Assembly (NCBI RefSeq): GCF_000469385.1
Contig: NZ_KI271304.1
Coordinates: 74,001-138,000, forward strand
DNA: 64,000 nucleotides
Reading direction: 5' to 3'
Source of the DNA: Leptotrichia sp. oral taxon 879 str. F0557
GTDB taxonomy: Bacteria > Fusobacteriota > Fusobacteriia > Fusobacteriales > Leptotrichiaceae
Shown here: positions 1-9,363 of the stretch, piece after piece
Layout of the letters: every line of letters starts with the position of its first letter
Position numbering within the stretch: the first letter of the stretch is position 1
Made by a program: the position numbers and the translations under genes
Notes under the pieces: model-generated
Seen by the model: the letters and a program-made list of their open reading frames with translations, nothing else
Databases searched by the model: none
Told to the model about the DNA's origin: nothing

Positions 1-530
1 TTTTCATCCTGCGATAATATTCTAGTATAGTAATCAATTGACTTGTCATTATCCCCCATTAGTCGTGAGCCAATCGCAATTACATACATTACAGGAATAT
101 CAGGTGCTTCATCCTTTAATGCCAAATTTACTGCTTTTTCGTAAAGTCCGTCACGAAAGTAAAGCTGTGCCATTCTGAATGTAGCTGATGAACTTTTTTT
201 AGCAAGTGTCGCATTTTCATAATTTGCATAGGAATTGTATTTTGCCTCAGTTGAGATGTCTTCGGTCTGTGTTGCGGGCATAGTTCCTGTGTCAACTGTC
301 TTTTTTTCCTCTTTAGGCTTGTCTTTTTCACTTCCTTGTTCAAGAGCCTTTTTTGTATTGTCATCAGCTTCGGTTGTCGGTGGCACTACTGGCGTTCTTT
401 CTTCTTCAATAGTTGTTGCATCCCCACCACTATTAGTTCCTATTTTTTCTGCAATATAGTAGTTTGCCTTTACTACAGTTGCAAAAGAAAGGATTAATAT
501 TCCCATTATTATTCGTCTTAATTTCTCCAT
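1..530 (-). CDS. TPR-like exported protein, 3' end outside window
   Basis: This open frame runs from an ATG at 530 to the left edge, so the C-terminus is missing. A GGAGGG ribosome site lies just upstream. Residues 1-22 form a signal peptide or anchor (positive start, hydrophobic core, then VKA). A Pro/Thr/Glu/Lys-rich, probably disordered linker follows (about residues 30-95). From about residue 110 the pattern FRMAQLYFRDGLYEKAV and later DKSIDYYTRIL resembles tetratricopeptide helices. The protein is likely periplasmic or membrane-anchored and involved in protein contacts. The exact function is unknown. Confidence 0.6.
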   Translation of the reverse strand, partial: MEKLRRIIMGILILSFATVVKANYYIAEKIGTNSGGDATTIEEERTPVVPPTTEADDNTKKALEQGSEKDKPKEEKKTVDTGTMPATQTEDISTEAKYNSYANYENATLAKKSSSATFRMAQLYFRDGLYEKAVNLALKDEAPDIPVMYVIAIGSRLMGDNDKSIDYYTRILSQDE

Positions 531-725
531 TTTTCCCTCCTGACTGTATAATTTTAATATTATATCTAAAATCAAATAAATTTATTTATTCAAAAATTTT
601 AATTTCAGAATTTCAAAGTATTTTCACTTATAATTATACACAAAAGACATACCTCTTATATTGGCTTTTCTTTGAATATAATTTTAATATTTTGTCAAGC
701 TGAATCTGAGGAACCGAAGATTAAA

Positions 726-2114
726 TTAAAATTCCAAATTTTTAGTTGTTCTTGGAAATGGAATTACATCTCTTATATTAGTCATTCCAGTAATGTACAT
801 AAGCATTCTGTCAAACCCAAGTCCAAATCCTGAATGTGGCACACTTCCATATTTTCTAAGGTCTAAGTACCACCAGTAATCTTCCTCTTTTAATCCCATT
901 TCATGAATTTTTCCTAAAAGAACATCATAATCATCTTCTCTTTGGCTTCCACCTACGATTTCTCCAATTCCTGGTGCCAATAAATCAACCGCTCTTACAG
1001 TTTTCCCATCTTCATTTAACTTCATATAAAATGCTTTTATGTCTTTTGGATAATCAGTTACAAATACAGGTTTTTTAAAGTGTTTCTCTGCCAAGTATCT
1101 TTCATGCTCAGTTTGCAGGTCAATTCCCCATTCCACTTCATACTCAAATTTCTGTTTTGAATTTTTCAAGATTTCAATCGCTTCTGTATAAGTAATTCTC
1201 CCAAATTCATTGTTTACTAAAGTATCAAGCCTGTTAAACAAGTCCTTGTCTACAAATTGGTTAAAGAATTCCATTTCTTCCTTAGCATTTTCTCTTACAT
1301 AATTTACAATATATTTTATCATTTCTTCAATAATATCCATATTTACATCCAAATCTGCAAATGCAATTTCAGGCTCCATCATCCAAAATTCTGCAGCGTG
1401 TTTTGGAGTATTAGATTTTTCAGCTCTAAATGTAGGTCCGAAAGTATATGTATTTTTAAACGCTGTTGCAAATGTTTCAACATTTAACTGTCCACTTACT
1501 GTAAGATTTGCCTCTTTTCCGAAGAAATCCTGCTTAAAGTCAATACTTCCATTTTCAGTTTTCGGAACATTATTTATATCAAGTGTTGTAAGTCTAAACA
1601 TTTCTCCAGCACCTTCAGCATCACTTCCAGTAATTATAGGTGTTTGAACATATACAAAGTTTTTTTCCTGAAAAAATTTATGAATTGCATAAGATAAAAT
1701 TGAACGCACTCTGAATGTTGCAAAAAAAGCATTAGTTCTAGGACGTAAATGTGCAATTGTTCTCAAAAATTCAAAACTATGTCTTTTATTTTGCAATGGA
1801 TAATTTGAATCAGCTTTTTGATAAACAGAAATTTTTGTTGCTTTAATTTCGTAAGCTTGTCCCTTTCCTAATGATTCAACTACAATTCCTGTAACTTTAA
1901 CAGAAGTAGAAATTGTAAGTTTAGAAATTTCCTCAAAATTTTCCAATTCTTCATCAAATACAACTTGTATTCCAGTAAAGAAAGTTCCATCATTCAGTTC
2001 GATAAATCCAAAGTTCTTTTGGCTTCTAATTTTTTTTACCCATCCATTAATTTCAATTTCTTTACCTAGATACTCCTTCGTATTTTTTTGAAGTTCTCTT
2101 AATTCTAATAACAT
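726..2114 (-). CDS. asnS: Asparaginyl-tRNA synthetase
   Basis: Charges tRNA-Asn with asparagine in the cytoplasm using ATP. The 462-residue length is normal for bacterial AsnRS. An N-terminal OB-fold anticodon-binding domain (about residues 15-105, [16 protein letters not shown]) is followed by the class II catalytic core. Motif 2 is visible as [21 protein letters not shown]-type sequence and motif 3 as [16 protein letters not shown] near the C-terminus. The start is an ATG after AAAGGAG. It stands alone, convergent with nothing and divergent from metH. The sequence reads as AsnRS rather than AspRS because it lacks the large insertion domain of bacterial AspRS. Confidence 0.95.
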   Translation of the reverse strand: MLLELRELQKNTKEYLGKEIEINGWVKKIRSQKNFGFIELNDGTFFTGIQVVFDEELENFEEISKLTISTSVKVTGIVVESLGKGQAYEIKATKISVYQKADSNYPLQNKRHSFEFLRTIAHLRPRTNAFFATFRVRSILSYAIHKFFQEKNFVYVQTPIITGSDAEGAGEMFRLTTLDINNVPKTENGSIDFKQDFFGKEANLTVSGQLNVETFATAFKNTYTFGPTFRAEKSNTPKHAAEFWMMEPEIAFADLDVNMDIIEEMIKYIVNYVRENAKEEMEFFNQFVDKDLFNRLDTLVNNEFGRITYTEAIEILKNSKQKFEYEVEWGIDLQTEHERYLAEKHFKKPVFVTDYPKDIKAFYMKLNEDGKTVRAVDLLAPGIGEIVGGSQREDDYDVLLGKIHEMGLKEEDYWWYLDLRKYGSVPHSGFGLGFDRMLMYITGMTNIRDVIPFPRTTKNLEF

Positions 2115-2304
2115 ATGTTGTTGTTCTCCTTTTCCTAAAAATTATTTTTATTCTATTTTTTATTTATATTCATATTTTCACATTATAGCACAATTTCTTA
2201 TATATTTTAATAACAAATTTGAAATATCTTTCTATTTTTTATATACACATACATTTTTTTATGATAAAATAATAAAATGTAATTTTAAAATAGGAGCTGA
2301 GAAA

Positions 2305-5300
2305 ATGACAAAAAATAAATACAAAAATTCTTACAATTTATTGCAAAATGATTTGAAAAATAAAATATTATTGCTGGATGGAGCAATGGGAACGATGATT
2401 CAGCAGGAAAATCTAACTGCTGATGATTTTGGTGGAGAAAAATATGAAGGGTGTAACGATTATCTTGTATTACAAAAACCTGATGTTATTAAAAATATTC
2501 ATAAAAAATATTTGGAAGCTGGGAGTGATATTATTGAAACAAACAGTTTTGGGGCTTTGGATATTGTCTTGAAGGATTATGACTTGGAAGATAAAGCTTT
2601 TGAAATGAATAAAGCTGCAGCGGAACTTGTAAATGAAGCTATTGCTGAATATAGAAGAGAACATCCTGAAGTAACTAGAAATCTTTATGTTGCAGGGGCA
2701 TTAGGGCCTTCTAACAAGTCTATCAGCGTTACTGGTGGAGTTACTTTCGAGGAACTTATCCATAGTTATTATACAGCTGTTTCAGGACTTCTTGCTGGTG
2801 GTGTGGATTTGATTCTATTTGAAACAATTCAGGATACAAGAAATTTGAAGGCTGCATATTTAGGACTTAAAAAGGCAATGGAAGAAAATTATACTGTACC
2901 GTTGATGCTATCGTTCACAATCGAAAGTACAGGGACTACACTTGCTGGACAGTCAGCAGACGCTTTTTATTACGCTGTAAATCATATGAATCCATTTTCT
3001 GTGGGACTGAACTGTGCAACAGGGCCTGAATTTATGACACAATTTTTAAAGACATTAAATAATATTTCAAATACATATATTTCAGTTTATCCAAATGCTG
3101 GACTGCCTAACGAAGATGGGGAATATGAGGAAACTCCAGACACATTGTCGGCAAAAATTGAGCCGTTTTTCCAAAATAATTATTTAAATATTGTTGGAGG
3201 ATGCTGTGGAACTACGCCTGAACATATTCAGAAAATTAAGGAAAAAAGTGTAAACTATTCTCCAAGAATTATTGACGAAAACAAAGATTTTAATGATGTA
3301 TCAGGACTAATTACTCTAGAAACTCCAAAAAACCGTCCAATTTACGTGGGAGAACGTACAAATGTAATTGGTTCACGTATTTTTAAAAACTTAATTGCAA
3401 GCGAGAAATTTGATGAGGCGACAGAAGTTGCCAGACTTCAGATTAAGGGGCGTGCAGATGTAATTGATATTTGTCTTGCAAATCCAGACAGGGATGAAGT
3501 GGCAGACATGAAAGCTTTCTTAGATAAAGTGGCAAAATTTGCAAAAGTTCCGCTTATGATTGACTCAACTGATATAAATGTCATTAAAGAAGGTCTTACT
3601 TACTTGCAAGGAAAAGGAATTATAAATTCAATTAACCTTGAAGATGGGGAAAAGAAATTTGCTGATATGGCAAAAGTTATTAAGGATTTTGGGGCTTCTG
3701 TCGTTGTAGGCCTGATTGATGAGGAAGGAATGGCTGTTTCAGTTGAGAAAAAATTGAAAGTTGCTAGAAGAAGTTACGAACTTCTTACGAAAAAATATGG
3801 AATTGATGAAAGAGATATAATCTTTGACACATTAGTTTTCCCAGTTGCTACAGGAGATCAGAAGTATATTGGCTCTGCCACAGCAACAATCGAGGCAATC
3901 AGACAAATTAAAGCTGAAATGCCAAATGTAAAGACAATTTTAGGGGTAAGTAATGTTTCATTCGGACTTCCTGTCGCAGGAAGAGAAGTTTTGAATACTT
4001 ACTATATGCAAAAAGCCTACGAAGCTGGACTTGACTATGCAATAGTGAATACTGAAAAAGTTATGCCAATGGACGAAATTTCGGATGAAGAAAAGGAATT
4101 GGCAGAAAATCTATTATTCCATACAAACGATGAAAATGTATCAAAATTTGCAAACTTCTACCGTGAGAAAAAAGCCATCCAAAAAGTAGTCGATACAAGC
4201 AACTTAACTACCGAAGAAAAAGTCTCAAATTTAGTTGTTGAAGGAAGTAAGAAAGATTTGATTGTCTATCTTGATGAGTTACTTCAGAAATATTCTCCAA
4301 TTGACATAATAAACGGTCCCCTGATGACTGGAATGGATGAAGTTGGAAGGCTGTTTAACAACAATGACTTAATTGTTGCCGAAGTGCTGCAAAGTGCAGA
4401 AGTTATGAAAGCCTCTGTTTCTCATCTGGAACAATTTATGGAAAAAGATGAATCATCTGTAAAAGGAAAAGTAATTATGGCAACAGTAAAAGGGGATGTT
4501 CACGACATCGGAAAAAATCTGGTTGGGATAATTATTGGAAATAACGGTTACGAAGTAATTGACTTGGGAATAAATACGCCTGCTGAAAAAATCCGTGAAG
4601 CAATTATTGAACATAAAGCAGACTTCTTGGGTCTTTCTGGACTTCTTGTAAAATCTGCCACAGAAATGGTGAACACTATGGGCGTTCTGCATGAAGCTGG
4701 TATTGATATTCCAATATTTGTAGGAGGTGCGGCACTTACAGAAAAATTTACTGTAAATAAAATTGAGCCTGCCTACAAAAACAACATTGTAATTTACTCA
4801 AGGGATGCAATGACTGCCCTTGCTGACTTGAATAAAATGATTGATGAGAAAAAATTTGAAGAATTTAAGGAATATTTACAAAAGCGTAGAGAGCTTGTAA
4901 CAATTAAAGATGCAAAAAAACTTGAGCAGTTAAAAGTTAAACCAACAGTAAGTGATATTAAAGATGCTGACGGAACATTTGATTTTTCAAAAGTTGAACT
5001 TCCAAAATATGACTTTGAAAAAATTTATAAGCCACAAACATTAAATAAACAAATTATAACAAACATAAAAGCAAAAGATGTATTCCCATTCATAAATTTA
5101 CAAATGCTAATTGGAAAACACCTTGGAATGAAATGGATTGTAAATAATCTAATTGAAAAGCAAGACCCTAGAACAATAAAATTATACAATGAGATTTTGG
5201 ATATTATCGAAAATGGCGATGAATACTTTGATATAAAAGCTATCTACAAGTTTTTCCCTGTACGTCGAAAAGCTGGAGAAAGAAAGGAAGATTTCAAAAT

Positions 5301-5814
5301 CGAAGTTTTATCAGATGACTTGTCAACTGTTTTAGAAACATTTGATTTCCCAAGACAAAAATATGGACAGTATTTATCATTAAATGACTATGTAAGCCCA
5401 GACGGAATTGACTACATCGGATTCTTCGTTGCAACTGCAGGAGAAAAATCAAGACTTGTTTCAAATGAACTTAAAGAAAAAGGTGAATTTTACAGAGGGC
5501 ATATTGTAAACTCTGTAGGACTTGAACTTGCTGAAGCAACATCAGAATACATTCACAAAATGATGCGTCAGGATGTAGGAATTATAGATAAAGACATTAC
5601 TTTGAACGAAATTCTAAATGCCCAGTATCAAGGAAACCGTTACTCTTTCGGATACCCAGCCTGCCCAGATTTAAGTGACCAGAGAAAATTATTTAATCTT
5701 TTAAAACCAGAAAGATACGGAATCTCTCTAACAGAAGAGTTTATGATGTATCCAGAAGCTACAGTAAGTGCGATTGTATTCTCACAACCGTTCTGTAAAT
5801 ATTTTAATATGTAG
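2305..5814 (+). CDS. metH: Cobalamin-dependent methionine synthase
   Basis: Transfers a methyl group from 5-methyltetrahydrofolate to homocysteine through cobalamin. All four modules are present in 1169 residues. The homocysteine domain (about 15-315) has zinc ligands Cys237, Cys300 and Cys301. The pterin domain (about 340-620) has GERTNVIGSRIF. The cobalamin cap and binding domain (about 650-850) has GDVHDIGKN with axial ligand His733. The C-terminal SAM-dependent reactivation domain (about 900-1169) has PACPDLSDQ. An AGGAG-like site precedes the ATG. It is monocistronic in appearance. No SAM or B12 riboswitch was seen in the 190 bp upstream. Slightly shorter than E. coli MetH but complete. 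Confidence 0.96.
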   Translation: MTKNKYKNSYNLLQNDLKNKILLLDGAMGTMIQQENLTADDFGGEKYEGCNDYLVLQKPDVIKNIHKKYLEAGSDIIETNSFGALDIVLKDYDLEDKAFEMNKAAAELVNEAIAEYRREHPEVTRNLYVAGALGPSNKSISVTGGVTFEELIHSYYTAVSGLLAGGVDLILFETIQDTRNLKAAYLGLKKAMEENYTVPLMLSFTIESTGTTLAGQSADAFYYAVNHMNPFSVGLNCATGPEFMTQFLKTLNNISNTYISVYPNAGLPNEDGEYEETPDTLSAKIEPFFQNNYLNIVGGCCGTTPEHIQKIKEKSVNYSPRIIDENKDFNDVSGLITLETPKNRPIYVGERTNVIGSRIFKNLIASEKFDEATEVARLQIKGRADVIDICLANPDRDEVADMKAFLDKVAKFAKVPLMIDSTDINVIKEGLTYLQGKGIINSINLEDGEKKFADMAKVIKDFGASVVVGLIDEEGMAVSVEKKLKVARRSYELLTKKYGIDERDIIFDTLVFPVATGDQKYIGSATATIEAIRQIKAEMPNVKTILGVSNVSFGLPVAGREVLNTYYMQKAYEAGLDYAIVNTEKVMPMDEISDEEKELAENLLFHTNDENVSKFANFYREKKAIQKVVDTSNLTTEEKVSNLVVEGSKKDLIVYLDELLQKYSPIDIINGPLMTGMDEVGRLFNNNDLIVAEVLQSAEVMKASVSHLEQFMEKDESSVKGKVIMATVKGDVHDIGKNLVGIIIGNNGYEVIDLGINTPAEKIREAIIEHKADFLGLSGLLVKSATEMVNTMGVLHEAGIDIPIFVGGAALTEKFTVNKIEPAYKNNIVIYSRDAMTALADLNKMIDEKKFEEFKEYLQKRRELVTIKDAKKLEQLKVKPTVSDIKDADGTFDFSKVELPKYDFEKIYKPQTLNKQIITNIKAKDVFPFINLQMLIGKHLGMKWIVNNLIEKQDPRTIKLYNEILDIIENGDEYFDIKAIYKFFPVRRKAGERKEDFKIEVLSDDLSTVLETFDFPRQKYGQYLSLNDYVSPDGIDYIGFFVATAGEKSRLVSNELKEKGEFYRGHIVNSVGLELAEATSEYIHKMMRQDVGIIDKDITLNEILNAQYQGNRYSFGYPACPDLSDQRKLFNLLKPERYGISLTEEFMMYPEATVSAIVFSQPFCKYFNM

Positions 5815-5890
5815 TTTTTTGAATTTTTTATAAGTGAAGTGTATTATTTTAACTTATATAATGCACTTTTCTTATGGAAGGAGAAATAAA

Positions 5891-6430
5891 ATGTATCAAA
5901 TAATAAAAATGATTTTATTAAGTTCAATTTTTATGGATTATATTGATATTCAAAAATTGGATAAAAACGGATTTACAATACATATTATTGAAATAATGCT
6001 TGTTTTGTCACTAATTAACGGAATTATAAATTTATATGACGAGAAAAAATTTTTTATAATTGAATTTCTTATGATTATTTTATTTCATATAGCGGGAAAC
6101 AAGATTATTCTAGAAAATTTTTCATTTTTTTGGCAATTAATAAAATTAATCGGCGTTTATATCCTTCATCTTCTCATTACAACCGATGTTGGAATGGATG
6201 ACAATAATACTAGACCTTTTTCAAAACTTGAGTGGATAATTATTTTAAGTATTCTCTTAATATTTATATCTTTAATGTTTATTTTTAAAAAGGAAATATA
6301 TAGTTCTCTCATTTGGAACATTTATTGTACTGTTTTATTTTGTTCAAAAAATATTTTTAAAAATATTAAAGAATATATTGAAAATCAGAAAAGAATAGAA
6401 AAGGAAAATAGAGATAAATGGCAAAAATAA
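5891..6430 (+). CDS. Membrane protein of unknown function
   Basis: Predicted 179 residues. I chose the ATG at 5891 because AGGAG lies 8 bases upstream; an in-frame GTG at 5834 has no ribosome site. The protein is hydrophobic, with about four or five membrane segments (for example the stretches around residues 25-40, 58-75, 85-105 and 120-140), and a charged Lys/Glu tail. Its end overlaps the start of the next gene by 13 bases, so the two are probably translationally coupled. I do not recognise the family. Confidence 0.7.
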   Translation: MYQIIKMILLSSIFMDYIDIQKLDKNGFTIHIIEIMLVLSLINGIINLYDEKKFFIIEFLMIILFHIAGNKIILENFSFFWQLIKLIGVYILHLLITTDVGMDDNNTRPFSKLEWIIILSILLIFISLMFIFKKEIYSSLIWNIYCTVLFCSKNIFKNIKEYIENQKRIEKENRDKWQK

Positions 6431-6795
6431 TAATTCGTGATAAATTAAAATTTAGGATATTCCCAAAAACACTTTGGATTGATAATGAAAAGATAAAATT
6501 AAAATCAAATTCTGAAACTATTTTTGAAACTGATGAAAAGTATGTAATCCTTTCAGAAAACAGGGCTAAAAATAGAAGATTAGGAATAGATCTTGAAGAT
6601 AAAAAAGAAATTTTAATAGAAATAAAATATGATTTTTTTAGATTAATTACTGTATTTTTAGTAATTCCAATATTTGCAGTTATTGTAAAATTATTTTTAC
6701 TTTCAGATGTCGAAGCCAGTCACTTAGGTACTTTTGCTGGGGTTCTTATTGTTGTTCTGTGGAAAAGAGAAAAATTCGAAGTGATTGATATCTAA
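6418..6795 (+). CDS. Small protein with beta-rich N-terminus and two membrane segments
   Basis: 125 residues. It begins MAKIIIRDKLKFRIFPK and overlaps the preceding membrane-protein gene by 13 bases. The first 75 residues are charged and alternate in a beta-strand-like way. Two hydrophobic segments follow (about 78-97 and 102-115), then a short basic tail. By eye it matches the interrupted gene at 34397-34798 in layout and in scattered identities (start with KIII, DNEKI versus NDEKI, two C-terminal membrane segments). That suggests a small paralogous family of unknown function. Confidence 0.65.
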   Translation: MAKIIIRDKLKFRIFPKTLWIDNEKIKLKSNSETIFETDEKYVILSENRAKNRRLGIDLEDKKEILIEIKYDFFRLITVFLVIPIFAVIVKLFLLSDVEASHLGTFAGVLIVVLWKREKFEVIDI

Positions 6796-6869
6796 AAGAA
6801 AATTGAGAGTAAAATTCGTATTAAATTTTACAGAAACAAATTTCATTTCATTGAATCAGCTATTTTATG

Positions 6870-6960
6870 AGGGTGTATCTGAAAATTGTCAAAATAATAA
6901 ATTTATATAAGTCTTCCAAGTATCAAAAATAATATAAATTCTGAGTTTTCAGACACCCCT
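6870..6960. repeat. MITE-like element with terminal inverted repeats
   Basis: About 90 bp of AT-rich DNA bounded by GAGGGTGTATCTGAAAA on the left and TTTTCAGACACCCCT on the right, an imperfect inverted repeat of about 15 bp. Inner parts (AAATTTATATAA and AATATAAATT) are also partly inverted. It has no coding potential. It could be a small non-autonomous transposon relic, or a large hairpin that ends transcription of the gene pair before it. Confidence 0.45.
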
Positions 6961-6967
6961 AATAACT

Positions 6968-7132
6968 TTATTTTATAGATGAAAATATTTTATTCAAGGC
7001 TTCTTCAGCTTTTTTTGAAAGATTACTTTTTGGAAATTCTTTTACTGTATAAGTACGTCTTTCAGCCAAATTTCTTTTTGCAATCTCTTTATTTATTTTT
7101 TCTAACTGTCCTTTTTTGACAATTATTGACAT
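6968..7132 (-). CDS. Possible small basic protein downstream of hicB
   Basis: An open frame of 54 codons starting MSIIVKKGQLEK and rich in Lys, Glu and Arg. It follows hicB in the same direction with a 27-base gap. The ribosome site is weak (GGA at about 8 bases). It could be a real third gene of the toxin-antitoxin unit or a remnant. The family is not recognised. Confidence 0.3.
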   Translation of the reverse strand: MSIIVKKGQLEKINKEIAKRNLAERRTYTVKEFPKSNLSKKAEEALNKIFSSIK

Positions 7133-7159
7133 AATAATTTTTCCATTTTCACTAAATAT

Positions 7160-7432
7160 TTAACTTTTTATAAATTCTGTATCTGCTGTTATTAATTGTA
7201 ATATTTCATTTTCTTTTAAATTTTTATCAAGTTCGTAATATGTGCTTGGCTCTCTTATAAATTCGTTATCTTCTTCAGAAATTAATAAATACCCTTCCAA
7301 AGCATCTTTTGCCATATATAATGCTTCTTCCATATTATCTCCACATGAAAAACAACCTGGTAAATCAGGATAATAAATACTGTATTTCCCATCTTTTTCT
7401 TTTTCAAAGACTGCATAATAATTATATTTCAT
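7160..7432 (-). CDS. hicB: HicB-type antitoxin
   Basis: 90 residues with the HicB partial RNase-H fold signature: an N-terminal beta strand (YYAVFEKEKDGKYSIYYPDLPGC), then the DNMEEALYMAKDALEGYL helix. It should bind and neutralise the HicA RNase and repress its own promoter. It lies 43 bases downstream of hicA. The C-terminal part is short and shows no clear HTH or ribbon-helix-helix, so DNA binding is uncertain. Confidence 0.85.
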   Translation of the reverse strand: MKYNYYAVFEKEKDGKYSIYYPDLPGCFSCGDNMEEALYMAKDALEGYLLISEEDNEFIREPSTYYELDKNLKENEILQLITADTEFIKS

Positions 7433-7475
7433 AGATTTATCACTCCTTTTAAGCTATTTTAGTGGAACAAACTGG

Positions 7476-7658
7476 CTATTTCAAGCCAGCCTGTTTCAAG
7501 ATACTGTTTACTATTCCTGCCGTTAAATCCTTTTTAGGATGAGGAACAGTAACTTTTCCAATTTTGTTAGGATGTTTGAAATGATGATGGCTACCAACTA
7601 TTTTTCTTAATATCCAGCCATCTTTTTCCAACATTTTAATAATTTCCTTTGAAGACAT
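7476..7658 (-). CDS. hicA: HicA-type mRNA interferase toxin
   Basis: 60 residues with the dsRBD-like HicA fold. The sequence SSKEIIKMLEKDGW is followed by GSHHHFKHP, whose His residues (24-26) include the catalytic one. VTVPHPKKDLTAGIVNSILKQAGL closes the fold. The toxin cleaves mRNA on activation. Order is toxin first, antitoxin second, as usual for hicAB. The ATG is preceded by AGGAGGA. Both proteins look intact. Confidence 0.88.
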   Translation of the reverse strand: MSSKEIIKMLEKDGWILRKIVGSHHHFKHPNKIGKVTVPHPKKDLTAGIVNSILKQAGLK

Positions 7659-7736
7659 TTATCCTCCTAACAAAACTATTTTAGCACACATCTTTAAATA
7701 TGTAAATAAGCTTTGAAAAATTAATTTTTTATAAAA

Positions 7737-8630
7737 TTAATAAACCTCCGCACCTTTCAAATTGATTTTCTTCTTTTCGATAGTCCAATTATCTGATAAT
7801 TCTGCAAGTTCTTTTTTCATATTTTTCAAAAATTCATCATTGTCGTAATTCAAGGAAATCAATGTAGGCCCCGCACCGCTTATATATTCTCCTAATGCAC
7901 CGTGTTTTTTAGAGGCTTCAAAGATTTTTTCTGAATCATTTATTAATGCAAATCTATAAGGCTGGTGAATTTTATCGCCTAAAAGGAAACGCAAATTGTC
8001 GTATTTTCCTTTGTTAAAGGCATCTACAAGCAATCCTAACTTTGAAATGTTGTTTATTGCGTCAGAAACTAAGTAGGTTTTGGGCAATACACTTCTTGCT
8101 TTTTCTGTCGATAATTTAAAATCTGGTATCATTACGTAAAAACATAAATCATCAGAATTTATCAATGAACTGTAGACAAGGTTTTCCTTATCATGTGCAG
8201 TAAGCACCATTCCTCCGAAAATTGCAGGCACTACATTATCAGGATGTCCTTCCATTTCCACAGCCAATTTTGCCACCTCGTTAATATCCAGCACATTACC
8301 AGCAAATTTATTTGCAATCATAATCCCCGCAACAATAGCAGATGAACTGCTTCCAAGCCCACGTGAAATTGGAATATCATTTTTCACAACATTCACTTTA
8401 TAACTAGGAATGTTTTTTACTAAATGTTTTTCCGTATATTTTATCGCTTCAAAAATCAAATTCTCTTCAATCGGAACCGAAAACGGCTCTCCATTTTCCA
8501 AAAATTCTATTTTATCGCTTTCCTCCACTTCCAGTTCCAGAAAGTAATCCAGCGCAACTCCCAGACAATCATATCCTACACCAATATTAGCCGATGTTCC
8601 CGGCACTTTTACTCTAAATTTTAAACCCAT
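7737..8630 (-). CDS. thrB: Homoserine kinase
   Basis: A GHMP-family kinase that phosphorylates homoserine on the way to threonine. About 297 residues from the ATG at 8630, chosen because AAAGGA lies six bases upstream and family members start at this point; an earlier in-frame ATG at 8684 would overlap the next gene. GHMP motif 1 is GTSANIGVGYDCLG, motif 2 is SRGLGSSSSA and motif 3 is the C-terminal GAGPTLISL. No thrA, thrC or asd is present nearby. It follows serA and a membrane-protein gene on the same strand. Confidence 0.92.
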   Translation of the reverse strand: MGLKFRVKVPGTSANIGVGYDCLGVALDYFLELEVEESDKIEFLENGEPFSVPIEENLIFEAIKYTEKHLVKNIPSYKVNVVKNDIPISRGLGSSSSAIVAGIMIANKFAGNVLDINEVAKLAVEMEGHPDNVVPAIFGGMVLTAHDKENLVYSSLINSDDLCFYVMIPDFKLSTEKARSVLPKTYLVSDAINNISKLGLLVDAFNKGKYDNLRFLLGDKIHQPYRFALINDSEKIFEASKKHGALGEYISGAGPTLISLNYDNDEFLKNMKKELAELSDNWTIEKKKINLKGAEVY

Positions 8631-8661
8631 ATCTATTCCTTTCATTTTATCATCATAATCT

Positions 8662-9357
8662 CTACAAGAAGAACCATGTTGCAAAACTTAATCTAAAAAT
8701 ACAGCAAAATACCAACAAAAAATATACCAATTTATAATTTTTATTTTCTTTCACAAAATACAGTACAGCTAATGAAATAATTACAAAATCAATAAATGTC
8801 GGTAAAAATATTGTATTTACAAAAATAAATAATAAACCTATAAAATAATCTATTCCTATTAATGAAAATCCTGTATAAAATACGTCTTCAAATAAACAGA
8901 AATATAAGACTATTATGCAAACATAAGATTTATATGCCCTGCTCTTCTTTCTTATAAATATATATAGCAAGCCAAATAGTATCAAAAACAGAAGTTCGCC
9001 GTTTAAATACCTTGCATTTAATATAATTTTTGAAAAATATTCAATGTCAAACAACTTTATTCCCATTAATAATGTCTGTCTATTCAAATAAAATAAAGTA
9101 AAACATTGAAAAATGAAAATTTCAAAATCAAAACTAAACTTATTTTCAGAGTTACTATCTTCTTTTCCTACAAAAGAATTTAAAACAGAAAATATCAAAG
9201 CTGCATTTGTTATAAAAAACAAATTATTTTTAGATAATACAATTGATACTGCTATAAAAATTATTTTTAAATAACCTAAAAAATCTATTTTCTTTATTAA
9301 ATTTTTCAATTTCTTAAAATATTCATTTACATTCATCTGCCATTTATTTGCTTTCAC
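8662..9357 (-). CDS. Polytopic membrane protein of unknown function
   Basis: Up to 231 residues with about six or seven hydrophobic segments and few charged loops. It starts only seven bases after the serA stop, so it is probably in the serA transcript. The start is uncertain: the GTG at 9357 has no clear ribosome site, and an ATG at 9336 is the alternative. The family is not recognised. Confidence 0.65.
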   Translation of the reverse strand: MKANKWQMNVNEYFKKLKNLIKKIDFLGYLKIIFIAVSIVLSKNNLFFITNAALIFSVLNSFVGKEDSNSENKFSFDFEIFIFQCFTLFYLNRQTLLMGIKLFDIEYFSKIILNARYLNGELLFLILFGLLYIFIRKKSRAYKSYVCIIVLYFCLFEDVFYTGFSLIGIDYFIGLLFIFVNTIFLPTFIDFVIISLAVLYFVKENKNYKLVYFLLVFCCIFRLSFATWFFL

Positions 9358-9363
9358 AAAATA

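Noticed and set aside
1257-1487. Plus-strand frame inside asnS
   Set aside because: Antisense shadow of a well supported gene, rich in Phe, Ile and Cys.
2115-2304. B12 or SAM riboswitch upstream of metH
   Set aside because: The region is short and AT-rich; no B12 box or S-box core was seen.
5834-5890. Upstream GTG start for the membrane protein at 5891
   Set aside because: No ribosome site, while the ATG at 5891 has a strong AGGAG.
8631-8684. Longer N-terminus for ThrB
   Set aside because: It would overlap the upstream gene end, lacks a ribosome site, and extends beyond the family start.
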